Below are positions 23,189 to 35,861 of a DNA stretch of 64,000 nucleotides, piece by piece; the first letter of the stretch is position 1, and every line of letters begins with the position of its first letter. The translations under genes were made by a program, and so were the position numbers. The stretch covers positions 57,547,338-57,611,337 of the forward strand of contig CM060691.1 in the NCBI GenBank assembly GCA_030686995.1, read 5' to 3'. Source of the stretch: Artemisia argyi (lineage: Eukaryota > Streptophyta > Magnoliopsida > Asterales > Asteraceae). The notes beneath the pieces are model-generated. The model was not told where the DNA came from and searched no databases. It saw nothing but the letters and a program-made list of their open reading frames with translations.

Positions 23189-23790
23189 TTAGTAGAGTCT
23201 TTATGAGGAGAAGTCTTTGTATTTTTGGAGTAACCGGCCGATACTCTACTTTCTTGGTCTTAAAAACCTCAAAACCAGGAGCCTTTTGATTGACAGTAGT
23301 AAACCCATCATTCGACACCTCTTTAGTAGCTGCCGAAGAGTTAGGAACATGTTTTAAAGGGGCTTTGGGACACTCCTCAAGAAGATGACCATATACCAAG
23401 CATTTACTACATCGAGGAGGATCCCATTCATATTCAACATGTGTAGTGTGTTCGTATATCCACACCTTTGAGATTAAGGGCAGCGACAATCAAAGTATCA
23501 TGAAATTCATTAATCGTATTGATTTCAATCAAGGCTCTAGCACAACTACTTCTACCCCATGATTCTAAGCACATCTCATTAGTATACGAATCAAGGAGCA
23601 TATGATTACCAATTTTTGAGGAAATAAAGCTCAAGTCATCTGAAGAATATGCAACAATTGGGACATCAATGGTACCTAAACTGGAACACAAGACAAATGT
23701 TCTTTCGGAAGACCAGTTATTAAAAATTATTGGAATTTCACGAATCATCTTTGGACCATCACGAAAAACAAATTCTGAACCCTAAGTAGT
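23189..23790 (-). pseudogene. DUF4283 element copy 2, 5' part
   Basis: Minus-strand frames encode DUF4283 pieces: EFVFRDGPKMIREIPII, SSKIGNHMLLDSYTNEMC and LESWGRSSCARALIEI. After a frameshift near 23440-23489 comes a zinc knuckle C-x2-C-x4-H-x4-C (PPRCSKCLVYGHLLEECPKA) with FKTKKVEYRPVTPK. The sequence DVPIVAYSSDDLS shows the same core as copy 1 (DTPIVAF) and copy 3 (DVPITIF). It runs directly into the LINE target-site duplication at 23189 and resumes at 18292. Confidence 0.85.
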
Positions 23791-23799
23791 CGAGAATTT

Positions 23800-26219
23800 A
23801 AAAAAGAAAAACCCTTTCGCGTTCATTGTTACTTTCTCAACATCGTACTTTTTCCAATTAAAATGTTATACTTTGTTATTGAACAACTCATCAATACATA
23901 AAAACAGATTAGTGAAAAGGTACCTGATGTTATTGAATAACCAAAGATGTGTAACTTCTTCCGACCATCACATTGTAACTTGTTGAGACATGCATTTCTT
24001 AAAATGTTATACTTTGTTGGAAAGTTTTTCACGTTAATCAGTATTTTTTCTATTTATAAGCAATATTTGTCGCAATAGATTGATGATATAATTCTCGATC
24101 ATTTACAATGTTTAAATTTAGTTTCTAATGAAATTACAGTCGTGATATTGTTTTTTATGTTATATCAAAAACTACACACTTTTGGTTGTGATTCACGTCA
24201 ATGCATGTTACAACGTTTGTTAAGAGAGTGAACTTTTGGTTCAAACCCCGTGAATTAGTCGGTCAAAAGATTGGAAATCATGGTTATCAAAAAAAAAAAA
24301 ATGAACTTCCTGCTTATCATTTTTTTTTCTTTTTTTTTTTCTTGAACAACAAGCTTAACTATAAATTAACCTGGATGTTTTTGGTAACATACAAAATAGA
24401 ACATGCTCATGTAGTATTTGTAACATTTGATATCTTATTCAAACAACGAGGATGACGAAACACAAATATTATTGTTAATGTTCATTTATGAGTTATTTCA
24501 ATTGCTAATTAAAAGCATATTTCTCGTTCTTGTTTCATAAGAAAAAGGTACAGGAAAAGTGTATAGAGATTTGTACATGGTTTTGTCGACCATTTCTTTG
24601 AGGTTTTATCTCAGATCTAAAGAAGAAATATTTGGCGATCATTTAATTGTTCATTAACGAATTTTTAACCGTTGGCCTAAATTACAAGACTCATCGATCT
24701 TAATCGTGTATATATCACTTCCGTGGTTGATATAAAGAACATAGGTAAAAGGAAAAGACAAGTTAGTTGAGCTAAGTGTGGCAGAAAAAGTAACCAGTAT
24801 TCTATAGTCGTGCATTACTGCTATCTATCGAATAACAAATTTGCAGGTGTTTATTAGATTCTGTAACTAACTAACATGGCATGTTACTTCCAAGCAGTTT
24901 TTCTTGTTGCATGGCAATAAAGTAAAGATTCATCCCAGGATAGTGGAAAGAAATTTGTGCCTTTTAGTTCCATTATGTTGTAAAAGTTTTGGACCTAAAA
25001 TCAAATTTCAGCGGAGACTAGCTATCCTTAGATTACAAAATAAGAAAGAAAAGAATTTTAAGACTCGTGCTTCCGATACCCTCATGCACGGGGTCTTCTC
25101 TTTGGACTATGATCGAGCCATTAAGCCAGAAGAAGGTGGTAGCGTAACCCTAGTAGTAGTGTTCTAGAGCTTAGTATAAAAGGATCATTAACATGGTCCC
25201 GACAATGTCCAAGAAACCACCTCCGCTGGCTAATTCAAAACGCACCATGGTTCAGATCGAGGAAAACATGTCTTGCAGTAGTGTTCTAGAAATGTATTGT
25301 TGCGCACACCTCCTCTTCGTGTGGCTTCAAAGTGACGACGAGCCCCTTCTTGGCATGACTTGTACTATCAATCATATGTTTGCATCTCAAAACCAGTCAT
25401 TTTGCATGTGTATTTACTTGATTATAAAATCTTAAGAAACTACAACTCTACAAGCACTCTTTAAATAAAAAAGGTATGATTACAATAATCTCGATTATTT
25501 ATCGTGTGTAAATAGTAATGTGTTACTGGCTAGGGTTTTTTCATTCCTAAGTAATTAATACAAGAGTTTATCTTTTACAAAAACACATATACTACTATAA
25601 GTTTTAATAATTGATTACTTAAAATGAAAAAACGTGTGTGTTAAAAAAGATGAAAGATCACATCTTTGGAAAAGTATGATTCTCCAAGAAAGCGACCAAT
25701 AGAAAGAAGACATGTTATAGTACCAATTCAACTGTATTAAAATGGTGTAGCTAATATTTTGTTTTGCGTAAACGGTTAAACGATATCCCATGACCGTTTT
25801 TCAAGATTTTTCCTATCTTGCCATTGGAGAGCAACGTGCAGCACTCAATTATAAATTTTTTAGGTATTGTTATGTCAACACGTATTATATAACACTGGTA
25901 TAAAATAAACACCTTACTTACTTATAATTGTTCACAGTGACATTCAATTAAGCAGTATGTAAACCTCGAACTTTTCTCTTTAGAGGATAACCTACTCCTG
26001 CTTCTATTTGTTATAGGCGTTAGTAGGTCCAATTTTAATTTTCTTTTTCAAATTCTTTTTGGAATGGCGATGTATTATTAAAGAGAAACTAGCAAAGCGC
26101 TACCAATTACTTAGACGAATTAAACCAATCGATCCAACTGTTACAAACATTAAACTAAAAATAAAGTTACAATACCTAAAATAAAATACGACATTTCGCT
26201 AAAAATAAAAATACAATAC
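23800..26219. other. Intergenic
   Basis: No gene identified with confidence. 24900-25435 is less AT-rich, with two overlapping open stretches, and repeats AGTAGTGTTCTAGA at about 25156 and 25276. The proteins are not recognisable and lack splice support. Confidence 0.4.
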
Positions 26220-27157
26220 ATAAAGAAACTACATTTGCTCTTGTTGTTGTCGTTCTTGATGTCGTTGCAAAAGATTATCCACAAAATCTTGTCAAATGTT
26301 GTTATGCATATTTTTGTCACGTAGTTTCTTTTGTTTCTTTTGTGTATGTCTCATCTCTCAACCCATGGACGTTGTATATTGCCTGAGTGGCTAAGGAAGT
26401 AACATATATCTGGTTAAATTCGCTCATTTAGAACTTTGGATTTTTTAGTAACATGTTATACATAATCGTTCGTATTTTGTTCACCTGATAAGAACGTGCG
26501 AGTTATGCTATAAACCCTCAACGACATTGAAGACCCAAAGTTCATTCCACATATTTTCTTTCACTTTCTTTAGCCTTTTTAAATATAATTTAGCTTGGTT
26601 TCGTGCAATCATAAATGATTTGACACAAGTAGCCCAAGTGGGTTAAATATTGTCGGCTAGGTAATATCCTATGGTGTAAGTTTTACCACTAATTTTAAAT
26701 GGAACTTCGGAAGCGACATAGTCAATAAGGTCGTCAAACAAATTCGAATGATATAGAACATTTAAATCGTTATTTGAACCTACTATATCAAAAAGTGCAT
26801 GCCATATCCAAAAATCTTGTGATGCTACTGCTTCAAGCACTTTTTTGACCTAAATAATAAAAAGTGCTCGGGAATAGATTCAATGTTATTGTTAGTTGTA
26901 GCTTCAACTATTGTTAAAAATAGTTGGACTCGTTCAGAACCATCACCTGAAATTTCTTTTAAATTTCTTTTAGGGTATCTTGGATTGTCGCCAAAATAAT
27001 CTTCCATTTGACGTCTTCCGGCGTCTTCATAGTCTCGTGGTATGGACGTCCGAGTATTTGAACTAGTGGCTTCATCGTCATTAAAGACTAGATATTGTTC
27101 ATGATAATCATATAAAGGTAATGATCTTTCGGCTTGATCATCGTTGAAATAACTCAT
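26220..27157 (-). pseudogene. PIF/Harbinger transposase (HARBI1-like), decayed
   Basis: The N-terminal part (27157-26828) begins MSYFNDDQAERSLPLYDYHE and contains RRQMEDYFGDNPRYPKRN, the plant transposon protein start. It then frameshifts into KKVLEAVASQDFWIWHALFD followed by GSNNDLNVL (about 26830-26750), the conserved DDE-nuclease C-terminal half, and TYTIGYYLADNI. Past a stop at 26643 the same strand still reads YPTWATCVKSFMIARNQAKL. The middle of the protein is deleted between the two halves, including the first catalytic Asp region. Terminal inverted repeats of the parent element were not found. Confidence 0.88.
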
Positions 27158-28499
27158 GTTGCAAGTGTATCAAATGGGGAGAAAATTGAGTGTTTGAGGT
27201 GGTTTTTATGTTATTATATAAAAAAGGAAATGAAATATGGAGAAAATCGAGTGTACTATGTTGTTTGTATGATAAAAATGAGTATTTATTAGAGAAAAAA
27301 AAAAAAAAAAAAAAAAAGGTCGTTCGTCGACGTTCAAATTGAAAAAAAGTTTTTAAAAATTTGAAAAAATTCCAATAATGACCATGAATGGATGGGGCTA
27401 TGCCCCTATAGCGGTGTTATGATGTGTGGGGTGATGTAAGTTGGCAGCGCCAAAAGTGCCCATTTTGCCCTGTGAGCATGTGACGTGCAAATGGTGCACT
27501 GGGTCGTCACGTATAGGCTATCTTGTAGATAATCGATCAGTGCCTTGGGTAAATTAATTATAGCTTTGTATATATTAGAGCTGGATATGAAAAGAGTTTT
27601 TTTTTCTTTTTTTTTTTTCTCTCTCTCTCTTTCAAGTGAAAATGATATGAAAAATATCTTTCTTAAGACTAAAACTCAACAAATACAACAAGAATTCAAG
27701 ATTTTCGCTGAACAAGATTTCTTGCTTAGCGTTTGGTGATAGTACGTTGTAATGAGAGCATGAATAGAAAATATCATTACGATTGAATGAAAAAATCATG
27801 CCACTTTAGAACAAAATCAATTATAAAAGCCCTTTATTAACTACCAACTAAATGAAAAAAAGTTTTATCATCAAAAGCTATTTTGGTCTTTTAATTATTG
27901 GTTATATTTCATTGTGTCATGACAATCGAATATGATTAGAACAATAATTATGAATCATTCAATTACTTTATTTATTTCATTACGACGTTCATTTCATTAA
28001 AACTTTGTTTGGTTAAATATAATGGATAAAAGAATGTAATTGATGATGTAATAGAATTAACATAGTAATTGAATGAGTAATTACTGTTTGGTTGACTTAT
28101 TTGGTTGCTTTGTTGAGATGGATTATGTAATAAAGCGTTTACACGTGTTGTTTTGTACGATGCAGTGAATGTTGGAAATAATAAATAAATAAAATATGGG
28201 AGAATATGATTCCATGATGTAATGGAATGAAGAAACACTATGGGTGACTATGTAATGAAATTGGTGGCTATAGACGTAATGAAATAAACCAATGAATAAA
28301 TCATTTCATTACAAAACTCAAAACAAACAATATATTTTCATTCCATTGTAATAATTATTTCATTTCAACTTCAATTCATGTATACCAAACACTACGTAAG
28401 TTGTTAGTTTATTGCGTGCTACCATACGAAACGATTAGTCTTTCTCTTATACAAACCGTTGTTACTTCTTCATTCCATTCTAGTATATATATTTATGTG
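27158..28499. other. Intergenic with low-complexity runs
   Basis: A poly-A run of about 23 at 27296-27318 and a CT-rich stretch at 27600-27635. From about 27950 to 28400 the sequence has TTGTTTGGTT and TACCAAACAC phrases of the type seen at MITE ends, but no defined termini. No gene. Confidence 0.4.
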
Positions 28500-28680
28500 A
28501 ATTTGGTTTTTCGATCGGTTCGGTTTTTATTTTTTCAAAACCATATCTAAACCGAAAACCAAATATTTAATTCAGTGCGGTTCGATTGCAAATTTGGTTC
28601 AGTTATAAATCAGTTCGGTTCATATTTGGTTTCCGGTTCATGTGAGTATTGGCCGATTTGTGAACATCCTCTAAATAATA
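28500..28680. mobile_element. hAT-like MITE relic (AACCGAACC-type)
   Basis: Repeats of GGTTCGGTTTT, AACCGAAAACC and CGGTTCATATTTGG resemble the subterminal repeats of hAT-like MITEs, as at 37535-38600. Ends are not defined. Confidence 0.4.
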
Positions 28681-30787
28681 TCCATATAAGTTTGCAAGCC
28701 CAAATGTCCAACCCAAAGACGAAGTGCATCCATTAAACATTTAAACCATTTGATTCATTGTTATGGCTAATTGCTTGATTTTTAAGTTTTAATCTACTGG
28801 ACCAATTTTTATGCAACTCTTGTGCAAAAAGTCTATTGTATCATCACACTATCACCCATCCAAAAGACCAAATCTCATGGCAAAAACTTGTGTTTAGCCA
28901 ATCACCAAAGGTTTTGTTTGAGAAAGGAAGGTAAGTTGAATTTTATTTTTTCAATCTCCTTCAAATTCGTAACAGATAATCATGATAAGGAGATTTTGCT
29001 GGGACGATTTATAAATAGAGAATGATGCAGCAACCCTTGACATATTTTAATTGCTAATGCAGTGCATGTAATATAGTAAATAAGTTTAGAGAACTAACAC
29101 AAACATAAAAATGCACACATTGTGTTATACTAAATTTCGTTGATATCGCAGTAGCTATTTTTAGAGGGTGTTGATAAAAAGGTTGTAATTAATTAATCAG
29201 GGTTGTCTCATGAATTTTAAAGGCCGTATGCCGCAATTACTACATGGGCCCTTGAACTTGAAAATATTTTTTTTTAAAGGTTCGAAAACAATTTAGATAG
29301 ATGATAAAAGAATTTGTAAATATTGCGCAATATAAAAAAAATCCACAATACTTATAAACATAAAAATAATGGTTGCCGTCAAATGTATGAGACTAATATT
29401 GTTAAATTCCTTTGTAACCTCTTAGATAATACGTAGTAACATACTTATATTCATATATTTTAATGCATTTCGAGTGACTTTGACCAATCATAGTAATGTT
29501 TACTTCTTTAGGGTTAAGAGTGATGATTTTGTAAACCTTTTCACTTTTTTTTAAACTAAAGCTAAAAATGTAAAACATGTATGTAAAAGTTGTTAACTCT
29601 AGGGGGTAAACATGTAAATGACTCAAACTAGTCATCTTCTCTACCCAGTTAAAGACATATACCATTGCAAACAACACTCTATATACCTCACTTCATTCAA
29701 ATCCGATTATCACCTTATTTTTTTTCTCTAAAATTATGTAGTTTCTCATTCCCGAACACATATCTATCAATTGTATGCCTGAAGTCGAATTAAATCAACC
29801 ATTATGTCTATAATCGTGGGGCCCCTGCAAAACCGGAAGCCTTGTGCTGTTGAGCAACCTGCACAGATCTGGCCCTGTAATTAATGCATGTCATAACGTT
29901 TTAAATATTATTGTCTTGCTACGTTTATTATTTTCCTAAACTAAATTAGTTAAGTTGATGAGATGGTATTTTTTTTTTCTTTTTTTAGGGCGTTGGCAAT
30001 GTACACGGGAAGGCACGGGAAAGGATGCATCACGCACGGCACCATCGCCACCTTGCCTGCGTGATGCATCGAGTGACGCATTTTGAGTGAAAGTTTCACG
30101 CACGGGAAGAAGCAAAAAATTTGAACGTTGGGCATTAATTTTAATGGAATTTTAGTTTTGTTTAAAAAAAATGAAGTGAGGTATGGGATGTAGTGAGTGA
30201 TGGTGTTGCCAACAAAAAATGGTGAGTGATTGAAAAAAGTATGTGAATGATGTGACATAAAAAGATTGGTTGGGAATGCGTATCGAAATTTTTGGTGATA
30301 GATGAGTTGCCGACCCCTTTGTCAACATATATTACAACCAACAGTCCAAACGAACTGCTCCATTAAGCTTTAATAATGGAAAAATGTATTATTGGTCTAA
30401 AGTATTTTACTTTTCCTATAACGGTTTAGATATGAGTTTATTAAAGTTGTTCATACTTTACATTTCAAAAGATATACTTTTAACATGTAAAAAGTCAAAC
30501 CGGATATCGTTCAAGCATGTGAAATCCTAAATAAGTATAAACGATGACGTGAAAATCATATTATAATTGAGTTACTTGCATGAAATACTACCAAGTTAAT
30601 TAGACATATTTATATCATAATTATGATTCTTTTTAATCCTTTTGTTTTAACGGTTGTCACGGTTATTATTATTGTTAATAACGTAAACAAATTGGTAGAG
30701 ACAATTGTCTAGAAATATAGCTAACTATTTTTATTTTATTTTTTTTTCGAATTTTGGGTAGCGATTATTATTTTATACTTTTATATA
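28681..30787. other. Intergenic
   Basis: No gene. 29985-30320 contains GGGCGTTGGCAATGTACACG near the left and several CACGCACGG phrases, which may be a Tourist-like relic, but the right terminus was not found. Confidence 0.35.
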
Positions 30788-30788
30788 A

Positions 30789-30816
30789 CTAGTTATAATG
30801 CCCGCGCACGCGCGGG
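30789..30816 (-). mobile_element. Helitron-like 3' terminus
   Basis: Read on the minus strand: a GC hairpin (CCCGCGCGTGCGCGGG, 30801-30816) followed eight bases later by CTAG and then T. This matches the Helitron 3' rule of a short hairpin upstream of CTRR. The 5' TC end would lie at higher coordinates in AT-rich sequence (30820-31500) and was not identified. Confidence 0.5.
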
Positions 30817-31496
30817 TTTTTTTAATTTTTTTGAATCATATATTTTTATTTATTAAAAAATAAATAATTTAATCTTTGTTTTTTTATTTATGATGTTTAA
30901 TTATAGTTTTTTATTATTAAAGATAATTATTTAAAAATTTTAATCTTATTATTAATTGCATCTTATCTATATTTTTTGTATTTATCTTCTACTTTTGTTA
31001 TAGATAAATATAAAATATTACCTAATAAAAAAATAAGTTTTTAAATAAAATTATTACTAAATAAGGTATGAATGCATTTTTTTAAAATAGAAAATTACCA
31101 ATAAGGGTTTTGTTTTATTATATAAAAGATTACAGTTTCCTGTTCTTTTTATTAATAATATGTTCATTTTATCTCTCGTTTATCAACATTAACTATATTT
31201 TTAAATAATTATCTTTAATAAGAGTTTTTAATTGTCTTTTCTACCTACCCTCACCATCGTCCTTCATCACTAAACCTCGAAGCACATTGTATATGTAAAA
31301 TGCCGATTGACATTAATTGTTTTAACACATTGATGGTTCTCAACTAAAATGATTAATATCTACTAGAATTAGGTGTCAACTTAAAACTAAACCTGCGATA
31401 CGATGACAATGCTATCGAGAGAGCCGACAAGCCTAAGTAGAAAGTAGCTACGTAACTCTCAATGCCGGACTTCGTTGTAGACTAAGCAAAACTTAA

Positions 31497-31542
<46 letters not shown>

Positions 31543-31596
31543 TTTGAGCAAAACACTTGATCAATTGACTTAAAGATATATTAAAGAATGATAATA
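30817..31596. other. AT-rich intergenic sequence and poly-T
   Basis: Possibly the Helitron-like body at the left. A poly-T tract of about 40 occupies roughly 31500-31541. No gene. Confidence 0.4.
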
Positions 31597-31767
31597 GGGA
31601 ATTGCTACAACCACATACAAACTCCCACACAAAACCCCCACTCGCTGACGTGTCAGCGGGTGGTTGGTTTAATCAAAGACCCCACTCACTGATTAAACCA
31701 ATCACTCGCTGACACATCAGCGAGTAGAGGTTTTGTGTGGGGATTTTATGTGGATGTAGCATACCCC
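31597..31767. mobile_element. Mutator-type MITE, 171 bp foldback
   Basis: An almost complete palindrome: arms of about 85 bp share CCCACACAAAACC, ACTCGCTGA(C/T)GTGTCAGCG and TTGGTTTAATCA. It is flanked by an exact 9-bp target-site duplication ATGATAATA (31588-31596 and 31768-31776), the length expected for Mutator-like elements. Confidence 0.92.
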
Positions 31768-32167
31768 ATGATAATAATAGAAAACAAAGAATGATGATTG
31801 TAAACTCTGCAGTCAAAAGCGGATGACAAAAGTCGATTAAACGTCAAAGAAAATGAGTAGTTAATTGGAATATATTTAAGAGAGTTGTTTTATGACTTGT
31901 ATCAATCCATACAAGAATTTTAAAAGTAAATAGCAAAATAATAATAAACGTGGGATTAAAAGGAAGATTTGGTAGTAGTCGACTAGTCGTATAAACATTC
32001 TCTACCTCCACTTGTGGGCCTCGTCACTTTATTTGATTAAAATCCGCATTTGACCCGTAAGTCGTCTTAATGTCCCTACCTTTGGTGCACAATATGTACA
32101 TCGTTTAGGAAATTCAAAGCTGCAAACAATCATAATTGCAAAATTGTAATGTTTAATTGTTTATGAG

Positions 32168-32659
32168 CAGGGGTGAAAACGAGCCGAACCGAGCCCGAGC
32201 CTGTCAGATCTCGAGCTCGGCTCGTATATATATAAAAAGCTCAAGCTCGAGCTCGTCTCGAGCCTCACATTTTGAGCTCGAGCTCGGCTCGTGAAAATTT
32301 TCGGAAGCTCGAGCTCGGCTCGGGCTCGACTAATTTATATGATGTGTAAAATTCAAATGGAGCTCGGCTCGTTAATACAAGGCTCGAGCTCGACTCGTTA
32401 ACACAAAGCTTGGCTCGTTAACACAAGGCTTGAGCTCGTTAACACGGTTATACTTATAGAAAATATATAAACGTATATATTTCTAGGCCTCGTTTAGGCT
32501 CGCGAGCCCAAACGAGCTTTTTGTATAGAGCTCGGGTTCGAGCTCGATTATTAAATGAGCCCAAACTTAGGCTCGAGCTCGTTTAAGATCGGCTAGTTCG
32601 AGCTTTTTACCAATCCGATCCCGAGCTTTTAACGAACGGCTCGGCTCGTTTTCACCCCA
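32168..32659. mobile_element. hAT-type MITE, 492 bp
   Basis: Ends are CAGGGGTGAAAACGAGCC and GGCTCGTTTTCACCCCA, with many internal GAGCTCG-type repeats. An exact 8-bp target-site duplication TTTATGAG (32160-32167 and 32660-32667) fits hAT. Non-coding. Confidence 0.93.
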
Positions 32660-32673
32660 TTTATGAGTTCCCT

Positions 32674-34168
32674 CACTAAAAATTGTCAATAGCAACGGAA
32701 TTTTAGCAATAAGTAATTTGTTGCTAAATTCATACATTAACAACAAAATTAGCAACGAAAATGAACAAAATTTGTATCAAAGCTTAGCAACGAAATATTG
32801 TTGCTAAAAAATCGTTTCTATTTTCATAAAATTTCTTGGGAACATTCCAGCTCTTCTTTAGCAACGACTTGCAATAAAGAATCGCTACTAAATATTTTAT
32901 CAGCGAAATTTGTTCGTTGCCAGTGAAATCATCAATTATTCGCAATGAAATATGGAAGTACAGCAACAAACAATCTCAAATCGCAATGACATATTTGTTG
33001 CTAACTTTGGTGAGAATGGAGGGGAAAATCCATCTTTTTAAAGTTACTTCGTCTAATGGTGCATAGCTTAATTAGTAATGGGTAGAATATCATTGCACCT
33101 AACAAGAACAAGGTCAAGAGTTCAATCTGCTTTGGCACCCCACAGCCACAACCGCTAAGTGAGTCATGTATGCCCCCGCATTATAGAAAGAAATTTGATT
33201 GCGGGCCGGTTCGATTCACCGGTTATGAACCTTGTAGATACACCAGATGGTGTTGGTTTGGATTCACATTATGATATTCCTTTTAACTCTAAAGCATGGG
33301 AAAAAGCTATTAGTGATCTGAAGAAGAAGAACTTTTACGGTCATGGACTTACTCAAGATCCCGAAAATTTGTTTAGCCATGGAACTTTATTTGATTGAAC
33401 ACCAATCAACAATAAGGCCATCATTGAAGCACAAGTGAATGCTAGAGTTGAAACCCATCTCGAAGATATGGGGAGAAAATGAGGGCTGGGATGAGAAAAT
33501 ATTGAATGATCAACAAAAGGCCATGTCTTCTAACAAGTGAGTTGGTGATGTTTAACCTTTATCGGTATATTAGATATAAACTTTTAGTAAGCTAATTTTG
33601 TAATGATAGTGTAAATTCATTATTGAAGCAGGCCTTACCAATTTGGTGGGTTATTGTTATTTTGAACAAATTGTTGATGGATCTTGTTTAGCTTCATACA
33701 TTGAACTATCGGAATGAATATCCTTTTGGTGAATGTCTTTGATTAGTTAGTAGCATGTCATACATGAAATGTGATGAAACAACAAAATTTGTGAATTTCT
33801 GTAAAAAAAAAAATTATTTAGCAACGACATCATGTGGTTGCTGTTATAACCAACTACCAACAACTTTGACCTTGCTATTGCAAAACCAGAAAGTTGTTGC
33901 TGATTATAGATTTAGTTGCTAAGTTGTTTTTTACTATCTTTTGATTTAGCAACGGCTTGTCCATATCCCAAAACTAGCAACGACTCAGATTGTCGTTGCC
34001 AAGTAATAACGAACCGAAACATTTAGCAAAGATATGTAGATTGCAACAGGCGATATAGCAACAAAGCTGTTTCATTGGTAATATTTGTTGCTAACAGCAA
34101 CTAGCAACGAATTTAGGCAATATTTCAACGACTTTGGGCCGTTGCTATTGGCGGTTTTTCTGGCAGTG
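32674..34168. mobile_element. CACTA-like element, about 1.5 kb, non-autonomous
   Basis: The left end starts CACTAAAAATTGTCAATAGC and the right end, read inward, starts CACTGCCAGAAAAACCGCCA, both followed by AGCAACGG. Subterminal TAGCAACGA/TCGTTGCTA motifs are dense in 32690-33010 and 33830-34145, as in plant CACTA elements. Flanking trinucleotides CCT and CAT are an imperfect 3-bp duplication. The element begins six bases after the duplication of the hAT MITE. The interior has broken coding sequence but no transposase recognised. Confidence 0.8.
33159..33536 (+). pseudogene. Coding remnant inside CACTA element
   Basis: An open stretch with MNLVDTPDGVGLDSHYDIPF and KAWEKAISDLKKKNFYGHGL, one stop at 33396, then IIEAQVNARVETHLEDM. 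It looks protein-derived, amphipathic and charged at the end. I do not recognise the family. It could be a worn CACTA ORF or a captured host fragment. Confidence 0.4.
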
Positions 34169-34443
34169 CATATTTAATCCCACTTTGCTAAGATGCATAT
34201 ACAAACTTTATGCGAAATACTTAATCATGATGTCCCAAGTTTAGTTATTTGTCACTCTAAAATTCTACCGTTATAGACGAGTATTCGCCTAATAAATCAA
34301 TAATAATAATAATAATAAACTCATCCAAATTTTCTTAAATAAAATTCTAACCAATTTTGCACATTGTATTATGCAATATGTATCGATGAAAAACTCATTA
34401 TGCACAATTTACAGACTCATTATACATTATATACTTTTTCATG

Positions 34444-34446
<3 letters not shown>
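34169..34446. other. Intergenic
   Basis: No gene or element recognised apart from a short (AAT)n near 34299-34318. Confidence 0.4.

Positions 34447-34524
<78 letters not shown>
34447..34524. repeat. (TA)n microsatellite
   Basis: An uninterrupted AT dinucleotide run of about 78 bp ending in the target-site duplication of the MITE at 34526. Confidence 0.98.
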
Positions 34525-34525
<1 letters not shown>

Positions 34526-34527
<2 letters not shown>

Positions 34528-34791
34528 GTTTTGCTAACAACAACTCTTAGGGTTGTCATTAACAACAAACTTTTCACAAAAATAATGCATTGTCCAAACA
34601 AAATCATCATAAATTAGATATTGGCTCATATTCTTTCTCAAACACATTTGTAATTCATTTCATTCATTGGTTGTATAAGCGAAAAAGGTAGCACATGTTT
34701 TTGTTCATGTCTTAATGTTAGTATTATTTTGAAACAAAAAAGTGGAGTTTGTTGTTAATGACAACTCTTAGGGCTGTCGTTAGCATTTCCC
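34526..34791. mobile_element. Mutator-type MITE, 266 bp
   Basis: Inverted ends of about 50 bp (GGGTTTTGCTAACAACAACT left; GGGAAATGCTAACGACAGCC right, read inward), both reaching GTCATTAACAACAAACT. A 9-bp duplication ATATATATT flanks it at 34517-34525 and 34792-34800. It inserted next to a TA microsatellite. Confidence 0.88.
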
Positions 34792-34800
34792 ATATATATT

Positions 34801-35348
34801 CAATTAAAGTTTTTATGCCCTAACACTAATGATCTGTTTTTCACTTGGACTCATGTACATATATATACTACATAATTGAAAATTTTAAAATATTATGCAT
34901 AATGAATCAAAAGTTTAAATAGGTTATGAATAATGAGTTTTTCATTGATACAGATTGCATAAAGAAAAAGAATTTTAAGCATAAATAAACTTAGTCATGT
35001 TTTAAAAATAAGATCACTAAAACCAAAACAATTTCAATATTGATTTTTGGTATTTTAAAAAAGAAAAAGAACACATGATGTTTATTACTTACTCCGTAAG
35101 TATAGCTGATTTCATTCTTAGGGGTGCTTCTTTTTTTTGTTAGCTAAGGGTTGCGTGAGGCCTTTGTGGGACCCATGGCTGTTAATGAGTCTTAATGAAG
35201 AGAGTCTCCCTTATAAAACTCACATGGGGATAGACCAAATAAGAGAAAAATGAACCCCACTTACAAACAAATAATATTAAATTGATGGACTCTACACTTT
35301 CTTCCACTAACAGAAAAAAAGAAACACCCCCTTAGTTATTTAACCTAA
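34801..35348. other. Intergenic
   Basis: No gene recognised. Confidence 0.4.
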
Positions 35349-35480
35349 GGGCACGTTTGGTAGGGAGAAATTCAGAGAAATGAAATGAAGTGTAGAAATC
35401 AAATCAATGAAATGAATTTTCAGAGGAATTCAATATTAATTCCAGTGTTTGGTAATACCAGATAATTGACTCAAGGAATC

Positions 35481-35524
<44 letters not shown>

Positions 35525-35566
35525 GATTATTATAATTATTTATTATTATTATTTATATATAATATT

Positions 35567-35651
<85 letters not shown>

Positions 35652-35832
35652 ATTTAATTTTGCAAAGAATTCATTTCCTTACCAAAAGGATGAAAAACCA
35701 ATTATTCACGAAATACAAAGGAACCAATTCCTAGGAGTTACAATTCTTCACCTTTTTATTTCTTTAAGGTACCAAACATAAGAAATGAATTGATTTTCAT
35801 TTCCTCATCCCAACTCTTTGTACCAAACATGC
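35349..35832. mobile_element. MITE-like unit with internal microsatellites
   Basis: It starts GGCACGTTTGGTAGGG and ends ACTCTTTGTACCAAACATGCC, giving inverted ends of the GGCA(C/T)GTTTGGTA type. The middle holds (TTA)n at about 35487-35525 and (TA)n at 35581-35647. The target-site duplication is unclear. Confidence 0.6.
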
Positions 35833-35861
35833 CAAAGATATTGGCATAAATATTTAGGGGG

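Noticed and set aside
24904..25435. Two open stretches of 87 and 80 codons (plus)
   Set aside because: No recognisable domain, no splice signals joining them and no promoter feature; left as unexplained intergenic sequence.
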